Shown in pieces: positions 37,971 through 45,886 of a stretch of 46,672 nt of DNA; position 1 is the first letter of the stretch, and every line of letters starts with the position of its first letter. The notes beneath the pieces were generated by a model. The model worked only from the letters and a program-made list of their open reading frames with translations. It searched no databases and had not been told where the DNA came from. The position numbers and the translations under genes are program-made. This DNA comes from a virus, in IMG/VR virus record IMGVR_UViG_3300025543_000050, positions 1 to 46,672 of that record, one strand, 5' to 3'.

Positions 37971-38356
37971 GCATTGAATCAAGCCTGAAGCAGATCGCTG
38001 AGAACACTGCCGCTATTTTACAGCATCTCAGAGACGACGCCGCTACACTTGACAATCCTAATACACCTGCTGCGCCTGAAGTGCCTGCTGCGCCTGAAGT
38101 GCCTGCTGCGCCTGAAGTGCCTGCTGCGCCTGAAGTGCCTGCTGCGCCTGAAGTGCCTGCTGCGCCTGAAGTGCCTGCTGCGCCTGCTGCCACCCTTCAG
38201 TCACTGAATGATGCGCTGGTGGATAAAGCCACGAAGATGGGCGACAACGGTGCTGCGATCTTTGCAATGCTGAAAGAAGACTACAACACCACCAGCCTGA
38301 CTGCCCTGACACCAGACCAGTACGGTGAAGTGGTAGCTAAGGTGCAGGCGCTCTGA
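37967..38356 (+). CDS. PEVPAA-repeat protein of the replication module
   Basis: This is a 129-aa protein. Residues 1-30 form a helix ([23 protein letters not shown]), residues 34-76 are six perfect PAAPEV repeats plus a variant, and the C-terminal 50 residues ([53 protein letters not shown]) form a small helical domain. Proteins with the same two ends and a variable Pro/Ala linker are often found beside DUF2815 and DUF2800 genes, so an accessory role in DNA replication or recombination is likely. Confidence 0.75.
   Translation: MSIESSLKQIAENTAAILQHLRDDAATLDNPNTPAAPEVPAAPEVPAAPEVPAAPEVPAAPEVPAAPEVPAAPAATLQSLNDALVDKATKMGDNGAAIFAMLKEDYNTTSLTALTPDQYGEVVAKVQAL
38066..38173 (+). repeat. Six perfect 18-bp tandem repeats
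   Basis: The unit CCTGCTGCGCCTGAAGTG repeats six times without a single mismatch, followed by a partial seventh unit. It stays in frame and encodes the PAAPEV linker. Perfect identity marks a recently expanded, length-variable tract. Confidence 0.95.
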
Positions 38357-38358
38357 TC

Positions 38359-39699
38359 ATGAGGGAACTTCACGCCAGACTATCACCGTCAAACCACCGG
38401 TGGCCTCACTGTCCTGGTTCAGTGAAAGCTGAGTCAGGGTATGAGGACTCTGCTGGAGAAGCAGCTATTGATGGCACAGGTAGTCACCTGCTGCTTGAGA
38501 TGTGTCTGAAGAATGGAGTGCTGGCCAGTGCCTATGTCGGTCAGGTCATCGGAGTCAACCATGAAGACAGCCCCAACGGCTGGATGGTTCAAGATGACCG
38601 AGCCGCCCGGGTACAGCAGTGTCTCGATTACATCAGATCACGCTACGAAGAACTGGCAGAGCAGTTCCCAGGGTCAGACATCAGCATCGAGGCAGAGAGC
38701 AAGAGCGACCCTGGCGGGGCGTTCGGTCGGGACGACTGGCACGGCACCTGTGATGTGACGATCATTGTCACGAACGGTGCGAAGGCCTTGTTCATCGAGA
38801 CCATCGATTACAAAGATGGTCGAGGGTTCGTCACAGTCTACCGTGAAAACTCTCAGTTTAAGCTGAACACCCAGCTGGCGTCGTACATGTTTGGCAAGCT
38901 CCGGGACCATGTTGCTAGTGGTCCGGAGCGGGTCAGACCGTTCGTCCCCACCGACCTGACAGGCTGTCGTCTTACTATCGTACAGCCTAAAACTAACCCG
39001 ACCGTCAGAAAGTACGACTGTCGACCGGAGTTTGTAATCGCGGTGGCTGAGGATCTTGCAGCAGCTGCCAATAAAACAGACCAACCAGACGCACCTTTGA
39101 TTGCTGGTGATCATTGCCAGTGGTGCAAGGCGAGCCCCAAACGTGGCGGTCACTGCACAGCAGGGGTGCGTCAAAGCATGGAGAATATCATGAGCAAAGA
39201 CATATCATTTATCGACAGTTCAACGGACCTCGTGCCATTGGACACCGGTGTGAATGCACTGATCAGCAGCTTCGACCGCGTTGCAGAGATGTCCGGCGAA
39301 GAGTTGTCAAAGCTGTCCGAGATTGAAGCATCGCTAATGGCGTCATTCGATCAGGTCCGCAATGAGATTGAGCGCAGGATTAAAGATGGCGAGCATGTCC
39401 CAGGGTGGGCAATTAAACCTGGCAACGGCAAGTACGTGTGGAACGCTGACGAGGAAGCCATCGCAGCAGCTTTGAAAAGCCGACGCCTGAAGAAGGATGA
39501 AATCTACCCAGCCAAGCTGATCTCGCCGGCGCAGGTAGAGAAGCTGAGCAATCTGACAACAACTCAGAAAGAAAAAATCCGGAAGGATTACGTCACCTAT
39601 TTGGAAGGTAGCGACAAGCTGACCATGGTGGCACACGATGAGAAGAAGGATGTTAAATCCATCTTCGACGAAAGCCCAGCACCACTGACGTTTTTATAA
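38359..39699 (+). CDS. DUF2800 Cas4/RecB-like exonuclease
   Basis: This is a 446-aa protein. The N-terminus (LHARLSPSNHRWPHCPGSVKAE, GTGSHLLLEMCL) and the PD-(D/E)xK core are visible: HGTCDVTII (about 127-135) carries the catalytic Asp and ETIDYKDGRG (about 149-158) the Glu and Lys. CQWCKA plus an outlying Cys near residue 270 could form the iron-sulphur cluster of Cas4-like enzymes together with Cys19. The C-terminal 150 residues (from SMENIMSKDISF) are a second helical region. Phages pair this nuclease with the DUF2815 protein for recombination-type replication. Confidence 0.85.
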   Translation: MRELHARLSPSNHRWPHCPGSVKAESGYEDSAGEAAIDGTGSHLLLEMCLKNGVLASAYVGQVIGVNHEDSPNGWMVQDDRAARVQQCLDYIRSRYEELAEQFPGSDISIEAESKSDPGGAFGRDDWHGTCDVTIIVTNGAKALFIETIDYKDGRGFVTVYRENSQFKLNTQLASYMFGKLRDHVASGPERVRPFVPTDLTGCRLTIVQPKTNPTVRKYDCRPEFVIAVAEDLAAAANKTDQPDAPLIAGDHCQWCKASPKRGGHCTAGVRQSMENIMSKDISFIDSSTDLVPLDTGVNALISSFDRVAEMSGEELSKLSEIEASLMASFDQVRNEIERRIKDGEHVPGWAIKPGNGKYVWNADEEAIAAALKSRRLKKDEIYPAKLISPAQVEKLSNLTTTQKEKIRKDYVTYLEGSDKLTMVAHDEKKDVKSIFDESPAPLTFL

Positions 39700-39730
39700 A
39701 CCACTGACTTTTATAATCAGGAGCACGACA

Positions 39731-40447
39731 ATGAGCATTACAATCCAAGGCATCGCCTCATTTCCAACTCTCTTCACGCCCAAGGCGCCGAAGGGTTCAG
39801 ACAAACCACGCTACGACGTGACCATTTTACTGGCACCGACCAACCCGGATCTGCCCAAAGTACAGGCAGCCTTCGAGGAAGCGAAGCGAGAAGGGTTTCC
39901 ATCCGGTCTTCCCGGCAACTGCGACGTGTGCTTTCAAACGTACAATGAGAAGTTTCAGGGCCGTGATTACTACGACCCCCGTTTCGCCGGGTGGTATGTC
40001 CTGACCGCGACTGCGAAAGCTGAGTCACGTCCTCCCGTGGTTGATCAAAACTACAACCCAGTGATCGACCCGGGTGCTGTGTACTCTGGCATGGTGTGTA
40101 AATTCAACCTCGCCATTGTCTCTTACACTGCCGGTAAGGGTGGGGTAGGTGGCTTCCTCAATGGTGTGATGATCACCGACGAGGCGCCACCCATGGGTCG
40201 ACTGGACAACAAGCCCACCGTCGAGCAGATGTTCGGTGACGCTGGTCCTGCCCCGACCCATCAGGCAGCACCTACGCCTCCGGCACCACCGGTACCACCG
40301 GCACCCGTAGCACCCGCTCCTCCGGCTGCCAGGGTCATGACCGAGAAGGCTGGTGGAGTAACCTACGATCAGTTTATAGCCACCGGTCAGTGGACCGATG
40401 AGCTGCTGGTCCAGCACGGCTATATGATCCTGCCGTCCTTCGTCTAA
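39731..40447 (+). CDS. DUF2815 ssDNA-binding-like protein
   Basis: This is a 238-aa protein. The pattern MSITIQGIASFPTLFTPKAPKGSDKPRYDVTILL, then FEEAKREGFPSGLPGNCDVCFQ, DPRFAGWYVLTATAKAESRPPVVDQNYNPVIDPGAVYSGM and GGVGGFLNGVMITDEAPPMGRLDNKPTVEQMFGD is the DUF2815 family, an OB-like single-strand-binding protein. A Pro/Ala-rich linker (about 180-208) precedes a short acidic/hydrophobic tail (GYMILPSFV), where SSBs usually recruit partners. It follows the DUF2800 nuclease gene after 31 bp and has the same CAGGAGCACGACA leader as 30444. Confidence 0.85.
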   Translation: MSITIQGIASFPTLFTPKAPKGSDKPRYDVTILLAPTNPDLPKVQAAFEEAKREGFPSGLPGNCDVCFQTYNEKFQGRDYYDPRFAGWYVLTATAKAESRPPVVDQNYNPVIDPGAVYSGMVCKFNLAIVSYTAGKGGVGGFLNGVMITDEAPPMGRLDNKPTVEQMFGDAGPAPTHQAAPTPPAPPVPPAPVAPAPPAARVMTEKAGGVTYDQFIATGQWTDELLVQHGYMILPSFV

Positions 40448-40452
40448 GAGTG

Positions 40453-40478
40453 CTCCCCCTTGTCGCAAGGTGAGGGGG
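40453..40478. promoter_or_regulatory. Hairpin region upstream of 40499
   Basis: The text CTCCCCCTTG, TCG, CAAGGTGAGGGGG can fold with an inner 5-bp stem (CCTTG/CAAGG) or a longer C-rich/G-rich stem. It resembles the hairpin at 35080-35099 in sequence and in lying 20-30 bp before an ACAATGAGCACA start, so it may be a shared mRNA leader element. Confidence 0.5.
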
Positions 40479-40498
40479 AAAGCATCAGGAGAAATACA

Positions 40499-40882
40499 AT
40501 GAGCACAGAATTAGAGAACAAGCTGCTACCCAGAATTATCAATCAGTTGAAAAGTTTTGGCGTGAGTTATCACATCGTCGGCAGCAACGGCACCGTCTAC
40601 ACCAGCGAATCTCGCAGGAAGAGGGCGCCTATTTCAAACAGGGGGATCACTGACTACGTCAGACCCTTCGTGGAAAACGCCACCCTTGATGAAGTTGTTA
40701 TTGTCCCAATCACCGAGGAGTATGACTGCAGGGCAATAGCATCTGCGTGCAGCGGTGTTGCCTACCAAAAGTTTGGAGCAGGGTCGTCCATCTGTATCCA
40801 ACGCAAAGACCGCAAGGCAGCTGAGTTCCTGCTGCTTTCAACAAACGAGGAGAATGAAGATGCTGATTCCAGTCAATCGTAA
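40499..40882 (+). CDS. Hypothetical protein in the replication module
   Basis: This 127-aa protein starts at ATG 40499 (MSTELENKLLPRIINQLKSFGVSYHIVGSNGTVYTSE) with CAGGAGAAA. The fold is probably alpha/beta: helix, strand, Lys/Arg-rich loop (SRRKRAPISNRGITDYVRPF), strand, and a C-terminal helix. It overlaps the next gene by 23 bp. No recognised family. Confidence 0.65.
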   Translation: MSTELENKLLPRIINQLKSFGVSYHIVGSNGTVYTSESRRKRAPISNRGITDYVRPFVENATLDEVVIVPITEEYDCRAIASACSGVAYQKFGAGSSICIQRKDRKAAEFLLLSTNEENEDADSSQS

Positions 40883-41072
40883 GGTCCATAAAAACAGCTG
40901 TGTTGCACGATGGATCCGACAGGGTGTTGACATGCAGGTCGGCTCTACTTTGTACCGGGGCAAGTACCCAGAGTACAAGGTGATCCCGGCAGACCCGACA
41001 GGTCTTTTCCCAGCCCGTGTTTATAAGACGGCACCGGGCATTCCATTTGTCAAAATCGGCACGGTGGTCTGA
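40860..41072 (+). CDS. Small basic protein before the DNA polymerase gene
   Basis: This is a 70-aa protein starting at ATG 40860 (MLIPVNRKVHKNSCVARWIRQGVDMQVGSTLYRG) with GAGGAG seven bases upstream; a longer reading from 40755 lies inside the preceding gene. It is basic and beta-rich. It ends exactly at the polymerase ATG (TGATG), so it is coupled to it. It may be a polymerase accessory factor by position only. Confidence 0.65.
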   Translation: MLIPVNRKVHKNSCVARWIRQGVDMQVGSTLYRGKYPEYKVIPADPTGLFPARVYKTAPGIPFVKIGTVV

Positions 41073-43033
41073 TGCAAGTCGACTTCTTATATGGTCTCAC
41101 ACCCGGTGATGTGATCTATGACATCGAGACCTACCCGAACACCTTCACCTGCAGTCTCTTGCATTCTGTGACGGACAGGGAGTGGACGTTTGAGGTAAGT
41201 CACCGGGTCAATCAACTCGAGCAGCTGGTGTTCTTCATCAACCTGATGGGGTCCACGGGGTGTCGCGGTGTTGGGTTCAACAACATCGGGTTCGACTACC
41301 CCGTGCTGCACTACGCCTACCAAGGGTGGAGCAGAGGCATCACTGTCGAGGAGATCTATGAGAAGGCGATGCGTGTCATCAAGTCGAACGGGTTCGAGCA
41401 TATGGTGTGGGAATCAGACTGGCTGTTCCCACAGCTCGACCTTTACAAGATTCACCACTTCGACAACATGGCGCGGGCGACTAGCCTGAAGGCGTTAGAG
41501 TTTGCGATGCGAATGAGGAACATCGAAGACCTCCCGTTCAAGGTTGGCACCGTGCTGACCAGAGAACAGGTACCGGTGCTGATCACATACAACAAGCATG
41601 ACTGCGCTGCGACGCGTGACTTTTACTTTGAGACATTGGACCAAATCAAGTTCCGTGAAGAGCTGAGTCTGAAATATAACCACAACTTCCTCAACTACAA
41701 CGACACCAAAATCGGAAAGCAGTATTTCACCATGCGACTGGAAGAGGCGAGGCCTGGGTCATGCTACAGCTACGCATCCGGACGCCGCGAGATTGTCCAG
41801 ACTCACCGGGACTTCATCGATCTGAATCAAGTGATCCTGCCCGCCGTGAAGTTTGAGCACCCGGAGTTTCAACGCATTGAGAACTACCTGCGACAGCAAG
41901 TGATCACTGAGACCAAGGGAGTCTTCAGTGGTCTCAAGTGCGAGATCAATGGTTTCGGTTTTGTGTTTGGTCTGGGCGGGATCCATGGCTCTATCGAATC
42001 CAGGCACGTCGCTGCTGATGAAGACTACGTCATCGAGGATTGGGATGCTGTCGGTTACTATCCCAGCTTGGCCATCGCTAACAACCTGCACCCTCGGCAC
42101 CATGGTCAGCTGTTCTGTGACATTTACAAAGACGTGTACGATCAACGCAAGGGGTACCCCAAAGGAACGCCTGAGAACGCAATGCTGAAGCTCGCACAGA
42201 ACGGTGTGTACGGTGACAGCAACAGTAAATTCAGTCCGTTCTATGATCCCCAGTACACCATGAGCATTACCATCAATGGGCAGATGCTGCTGTGCATGCT
42301 GGCAGAACAGCTGATGAAGCTGGCAGATCTTGAGATGATCCAGATCAACACAGATGGTCTGACAATCAGGTACCCCCGCATCCACAAGCAGTGGGTCCAC
42401 TCTGTCACCAAGTGGTGGGAAAACCTGACCAAGCTGACACTGGAGAACGTCGAGTACAGCGACATGTGGATCCGTGACGTGAACAACTACCTTGCCAGGT
42501 ACACTGACGGGAAGGTGAAGCGCAAAGGCGCATACGAGTATCAGCTGGGCTGGCACCAAAACCACTCTCATCTTGTGATACCGAAGGCGGTCGAGGCTGC
42601 GTTGATTCATGGGGAGGACGTCGAGGAGTTCATCACCAACCATCGGGATGACTTCGACTTCTTCATCTGCGCCAAAGCAACCGGCGGCGCCTATCTGGAG
42701 TGGGGAGGCGAACCAATGGGCAAGATCCTGCGGTACTACGTCTCAACGAATGGCGACTACCTCGAGAAAGTGATGCCCGCTGCCGGACCAGTCGGTCAGT
42801 ATAAACCGGCACGAGGGGTGAGCCAGTACGACTACAACTCATGGCACGAGGAGTTCGGCAACATCCACAACCCCGATATCCACACCAAGAACAAGAGTGT
42901 CTACGAAGAGCGGCGCACCAGCATGCAGAACGGTTTCACTGTAATGCCCTGCAACAACGTCGACGATATCGGTGACATGGCCGATCTCAACTATGACTGG
43001 TACATCCGGGAGGCACGGAAGCTGTTGGTGTAG
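41072..43033 (+). CDS. Family B-type DNA polymerase with 3'-5' exonuclease motifs
   Basis: This is a 653-aa protein. The proofreading domain has Exo I YDIETYPN (Asp17, Glu19), Exo II GFNNIGFDYPVLHY and Exo III YNKHDCAATRDF (about 172-183). The polymerase domain has motif A DWDAVGYYPSLAI (about 323), motif B KLAQNGVYGDSNSKF (about 373) and motif C INTDGLTI (about 425). The motif C reads NTDG instead of the usual DTDS, so one of the two acidic positions differs. The protein is compact compared with cellular enzymes and lacks an obvious terminal-protein region, so priming would come from the primase gene at 35179. Confidence 0.85.
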   Translation: MQVDFLYGLTPGDVIYDIETYPNTFTCSLLHSVTDREWTFEVSHRVNQLEQLVFFINLMGSTGCRGVGFNNIGFDYPVLHYAYQGWSRGITVEEIYEKAMRVIKSNGFEHMVWESDWLFPQLDLYKIHHFDNMARATSLKALEFAMRMRNIEDLPFKVGTVLTREQVPVLITYNKHDCAATRDFYFETLDQIKFREELSLKYNHNFLNYNDTKIGKQYFTMRLEEARPGSCYSYASGRREIVQTHRDFIDLNQVILPAVKFEHPEFQRIENYLRQQVITETKGVFSGLKCEINGFGFVFGLGGIHGSIESRHVAADEDYVIEDWDAVGYYPSLAIANNLHPRHHGQLFCDIYKDVYDQRKGYPKGTPENAMLKLAQNGVYGDSNSKFSPFYDPQYTMSITINGQMLLCMLAEQLMKLADLEMIQINTDGLTIRYPRIHKQWVHSVTKWWENLTKLTLENVEYSDMWIRDVNNYLARYTDGKVKRKGAYEYQLGWHQNHSHLVIPKAVEAALIHGEDVEEFITNHRDDFDFFICAKATGGAYLEWGGEPMGKILRYYVSTNGDYLEKVMPAAGPVGQYKPARGVSQYDYNSWHEEFGNIHNPDIHTKNKSVYEERRTSMQNGFTVMPCNNVDDIGDMADLNYDWYIREARKLLV

Positions 43034-43062
43034 TTGTACTATGTGACACAGTGTGTTACAAT
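43034..43062 (+). promoter_or_regulatory. Internal rightward promoter (sigma70)
   Basis: TTGTAC (43034-43039) and TACAAT (43057-43062) have 17-bp spacing and begin at the polymerase stop codon. The -10 and the downstream bases (GTGTTACAAT, then CAGCTCAA) match the first early promoter at 29592-29620, apart from two bases between the two blocks. Confidence 0.7.
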
Positions 43063-43094
43063 AGCAGCTCAATCAACTAAAAAAGGACAAGTCA

Positions 43095-43553
43095 ATGAGC
43101 GTAGATTTTCAAAGAAGCAGTGTGTATCAGGCTGAGAATATTGTTCACGACTTCGATGCTGACCCTGAGTACACCACTCTCAAAGAGTGTTACGAATTTC
43201 AGAAAGAGGTCATCACCTCCGACTACTGGCAGGCTCAGAAGGGTTACGTCAAAATCAAGATTACTGATGGGCGCGGTCGTTCTCGGCCTTGTTACTGGCA
43301 TAACAAAAAGTCGATATCATTGCCAAAGCATGCCAGGAGCCGGTGGGTCATCATTCACGAAATGGCCCATGCTCTCACCCATAGAACACATCCTGATTGC
43401 TCGGCGCATGGTAAGTATTTCTGCATGCATTACCTGGCGCTGGTGCGTGAGCTGCTGGGTTATGATACATGGCTGAATCTTAGAGAAGCATTCATCTACT
43501 GCGGAGTGAGATACTCCCTACCCCTGAAGGAGAACTTAAATGGGCGTACGTGA
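43095..43553 (+). CDS. SprT/WLM-like zinc metalloprotease
   Basis: This is a 152-aa protein. VIIHEMAHALT holds the HExxH zinc motif (His88, Glu89, His92), and the third ligand is probably His105 in DCSAHGKYF, the usual spacing for minimal zincins of the SprT/WLM type. The Trp- and Cys-containing N-terminal part (CYWHNKKSISLPKHARSRW) precedes it. Cellular relatives cut DNA-protein crosslinks; a phage version may clear proteins from replicating DNA. It is transcribed from its own promoter, next to a nuclease and a helicase gene. Confidence 0.75.
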   Translation: MSVDFQRSSVYQAENIVHDFDADPEYTTLKECYEFQKEVITSDYWQAQKGYVKIKITDGRGRSRPCYWHNKKSISLPKHARSRWVIIHEMAHALTHRTHPDCSAHGKYFCMHYLALVRELLGYDTWLNLREAFIYCGVRYSLPLKENLNGRT

Positions 43554-43872
43554 GAACAAAGTCGAGAAGTATCTGGACAACGAAATCAAAAAGCTGGGAG
43601 GGACCACGCGGAAGTGGGTCTCTCCTGGACGTGACGGTGTGCCAGACAGACTGGTCCGGGTGCCCGACTGGCCACTGGGCGTTGTTAATGTCGTTGAGGT
43701 TAAGACCCTGTCCGGCAAACTGCAAGAGGAGCAGAAGCGAGAGCACGTTCGTCTGACTGATGAGGGGTGGCTGGTCTACACCGTCTACGGTCATGAGGGG
43801 GTCGATGATTACATTGCCAAGATCAAGCGAGATCTGATCGATCCTTCCAGGATCATGGGTGGCCATTACTAA
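43540..43872 (+). CDS. VRR-NUC domain nuclease
   Basis: This 110-aa protein is a single VRR-NUC domain: NKVEKYLDNEIKKLGG, RKWVSPGRDGVPDRLV with catalytic Asp36, VVEVKTLSGKLQEEQ with Glu53 and Lys55 and the following Gln. Such stand-alone nucleases cut branched DNA and in phages are nearly always next to an SNF2 helicase, as here. It overlaps the metalloprotease gene by 14 bp and the helicase by 1 bp (TAATG). Confidence 0.9.
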   Translation: MGVRENKVEKYLDNEIKKLGGTTRKWVSPGRDGVPDRLVRVPDWPLGVVNVVEVKTLSGKLQEEQKREHVRLTDEGWLVYTVYGHEGVDDYIAKIKRDLIDPSRIMGGHY

Positions 43873-45362
43873 TGAGATCACCGCAGGACTTACACGACTA
43901 CCAGCGGGAGTGCATCCTGCACCAGCTGCAGCACAATGACTCAATGCTGTGGCTGCAGATGGGGCTGGGAAAAACGGTTGTCACCCTGACCACCATCGTT
44001 GATCGCATGCGTGCCGGACAGGTGAAAAAGACTCTGGTCTTCGGTCCACTCCGGGTGATCAACTCGGTGTGGAATCGGGAGGCAATCAAGTGGAGTCACA
44101 CTCAGCACCTGCGATTCAGTATCGTCCGGGGATCACCGGAGAAACGGGTCCGTCGCCTGTTTAACAATGCCGATATTTTTCTGATCAACTACGAGAATAT
44201 GAACTGGCTGGCCGACACCTTCAACCACTACTACATCAGTCAGGGCAAGCCCCTGCCCTTTGATATGGTGGTCTACGATGAAGTGTCCAAGCTGAAACAC
44301 AGCGGCAGTCTGCGAGTGGCCGGCGGCAAGCGTGACCGTAAAGACAGATCTGGCAGAATACATGAGGTCAAGATCACCGGCTGGCGCAAGATGATCAATC
44401 AGTTTAAGTATCGCACTGGTCTGACCGGGACACCGGCGAGCAACGGTTACCTGGACCTGCACGGTCAGTACCTTGCCGTCGACGGGGGGCAGCGCCTCGG
44501 TGAGTACATCACTCACTACAAGAACAGCTACTTCATTCAAGACTACAACGGGTGGAAGTACACCCCGACGAAGCTGGGCAAGGAGTGGATAGAACACAAG
44601 ATCTTCGACATCACCAAGAAAATGGATGCCGCCGACTATCTCGACATGCCTGAAGTGAAGGTCATCAACATGATGATCGACATGCCACCAAAGGCCAGGA
44701 AACATTACGAAGAAATTGAGAAGAAGATGTTCACCGCCCTCGACTCCGGTCGGGAGATCGAGCTGTTTGCCAAACAAACCATCTCGAATAAATGCCTGCA
44801 GATCTGCAACGGCGCACCGTACCTCAGCCCATTCAGCAAGGAGTGGGAAGAAGTCCACACCGCCAAGCTCGAGGCACTGGAAGAAGTGATGGAAGAGGCG
44901 GCGGGCCAACCTGTGCTGTGTGCTTACAGTTTCCAGAGTGATGCTGAGCGAATCACCAAGCGGTTCGGTAAGAAGTACAGGGTGGTGAACCTGACCGCGA
45001 CGTCGTCGGCCAAAACACAACAGGTCATCGATGACTGGAACGCCGGCAAGATAGACATGATGCTGGGTCACCCGGCATCCATGGGGCACGGTGTCGATGG
45101 GCTGCAGGAGTCGGGCAGCATCGCGGTCTGGTTCGGCGTCACCAATAACCTGGAGTACTACGAGCAGCTCAACGGCAGACTCGCTAGACAGGGGCAGACT
45201 AACGCTGTGTCGGTCATCCGGATCCTGTGCAGAGACACCATGGATCTGGTGTCAGCTGACGCGATCAACCGCAAGACCGACGATCAGGAAGGTCTGAAAG
45301 AAGCAGTAGATCGATATAGGAAAGGTCTGATCAGCAACGACTTACCGCTGACGTTCATCTAG
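43872..45362 (+). CDS. SNF2-family helicase/ATPase
   Basis: This is a 496-aa protein. Motif I is MGLGKTVVTL (about 29-38), motif II VVYDEVSKLKH (about 133-143; DEVS instead of DEAH), motif III LTGTPASNGYLDL (about 181), and the C-terminal lobe has DDWNAGKIDMMLGHPASMGHGVDGL and QLNGRLARQGQ with the arginine finger (about 435-445). It translocates on double-stranded DNA and probably works with the VRR-NUC nuclease in processing replication or recombination intermediates. Its TAG overlaps the stop of the convergent lysis gene. Confidence 0.92.
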   Translation: MRSPQDLHDYQRECILHQLQHNDSMLWLQMGLGKTVVTLTTIVDRMRAGQVKKTLVFGPLRVINSVWNREAIKWSHTQHLRFSIVRGSPEKRVRRLFNNADIFLINYENMNWLADTFNHYYISQGKPLPFDMVVYDEVSKLKHSGSLRVAGGKRDRKDRSGRIHEVKITGWRKMINQFKYRTGLTGTPASNGYLDLHGQYLAVDGGQRLGEYITHYKNSYFIQDYNGWKYTPTKLGKEWIEHKIFDITKKMDAADYLDMPEVKVINMMIDMPPKARKHYEEIEKKMFTALDSGREIELFAKQTISNKCLQICNGAPYLSPFSKEWEEVHTAKLEALEEVMEEAAGQPVLCAYSFQSDAERITKRFGKKYRVVNLTATSSAKTQQVIDDWNAGKIDMMLGHPASMGHGVDGLQESGSIAVWFGVTNNLEYYEQLNGRLARQGQTNAVSVIRILCRDTMDLVSADAINRKTDDQEGLKEAVDRYRKGLISNDLPLTFI

Positions 45363-45886
45363 CTGTTGGCTTTTTTGGTGACGTAAGCATCGACACCCTT
45401 GCCCACTTGACGCAACCCGGCATAGGCCCATGGCAGTGTCAAGAACATGCCGAACAATGCGGGGTCGGGGGTGTCGGTTATCAGGACATAGATGAACCCT
45501 GCCATCAGGCTGAGCCAGCTTTGGCCTGGACGAGTCCATCGGACAAACTTATCAGCAGCGTTATCACCGGATCGGATTGTCTGCTGGGTCTCTGTATGCT
45601 GGGCCTGTGCATCTTTCAGGTCAGCTTCGTGCATCAGTCTGATGTGCTGACGGATGTCGGCCTCTTCCTGCACAGCCAGCTCTCGCAGTTTGACCATTGT
45701 CTCAGGAGACGTCTGAAGCCGTTCTAACACCTTCGCAGGATCGTCGGTACCAGTGGCACCACTGACCAGAGATATGCCAGCAGCAATTGCTCCAGGGGCA
45801 TTGCCGGAGAGAAGTGAACCAACCAGCGCAGTGCCGGTGCCAGCGTTTTCTTTTAACCAGTCTCCGACCTTCGCCCAGTTACTCAT
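45359..45886 (-). CDS. Holin-like membrane protein, GTA-holin/3TM type
   Basis: This 175-aa protein is called from ATG 45886 (MSNWAKVGDWLKENAGTGTALVGSLLSGNAPGAIAAGISLVSGATG). It has two helical amphipathic or membrane stretches at the start, a charged helical middle (AVQEEADIRQHIRLMHEADLKDAQAQHTETQQTIRSGDNAADKFVRWTRPGQ), and two membrane segments at the end (SWLSLMAGFIYVLITDTP, LFGMFLTLPWAYAGL). The 'tkFVRWtRPgQsWLsL' element is that of the 3TM holin family. It overlaps the second holin gene by 8 bp. The upstream frame to 45925 has no ribosome-binding site support. Confidence 0.8.
   Translation of the reverse strand: MSNWAKVGDWLKENAGTGTALVGSLLSGNAPGAIAAGISLVSGATGTDDPAKVLERLQTSPETMVKLRELAVQEEADIRQHIRLMHEADLKDAQAQHTETQQTIRSGDNAADKFVRWTRPGQSWLSLMAGFIYVLITDTPDPALFGMFLTLPWAYAGLRQVGKGVDAYVTKKANS

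Noticed and set aside
38066-38173. Possible CRISPR-like or iteron array
   Set aside because: The 18-bp units are contiguous without spacers and stay in frame within a coding sequence, so it is a coding tandem repeat.
41759-42643. 294-codon minus-strand frame opposite the DNA polymerase gene
   Set aside because: It is fully inside the polymerase gene, which has all catalytic motifs; the antisense product has no ribosome-binding site and the His/Val/Asp-rich composition of an antisense shadow.
44133-45089. 318-codon minus-strand frame opposite the SNF2 helicase gene
   Set aside because: It mirrors a clearly real helicase gene; the composition is Val/Leu/His-rich as expected of antisense translation, with no family pattern.
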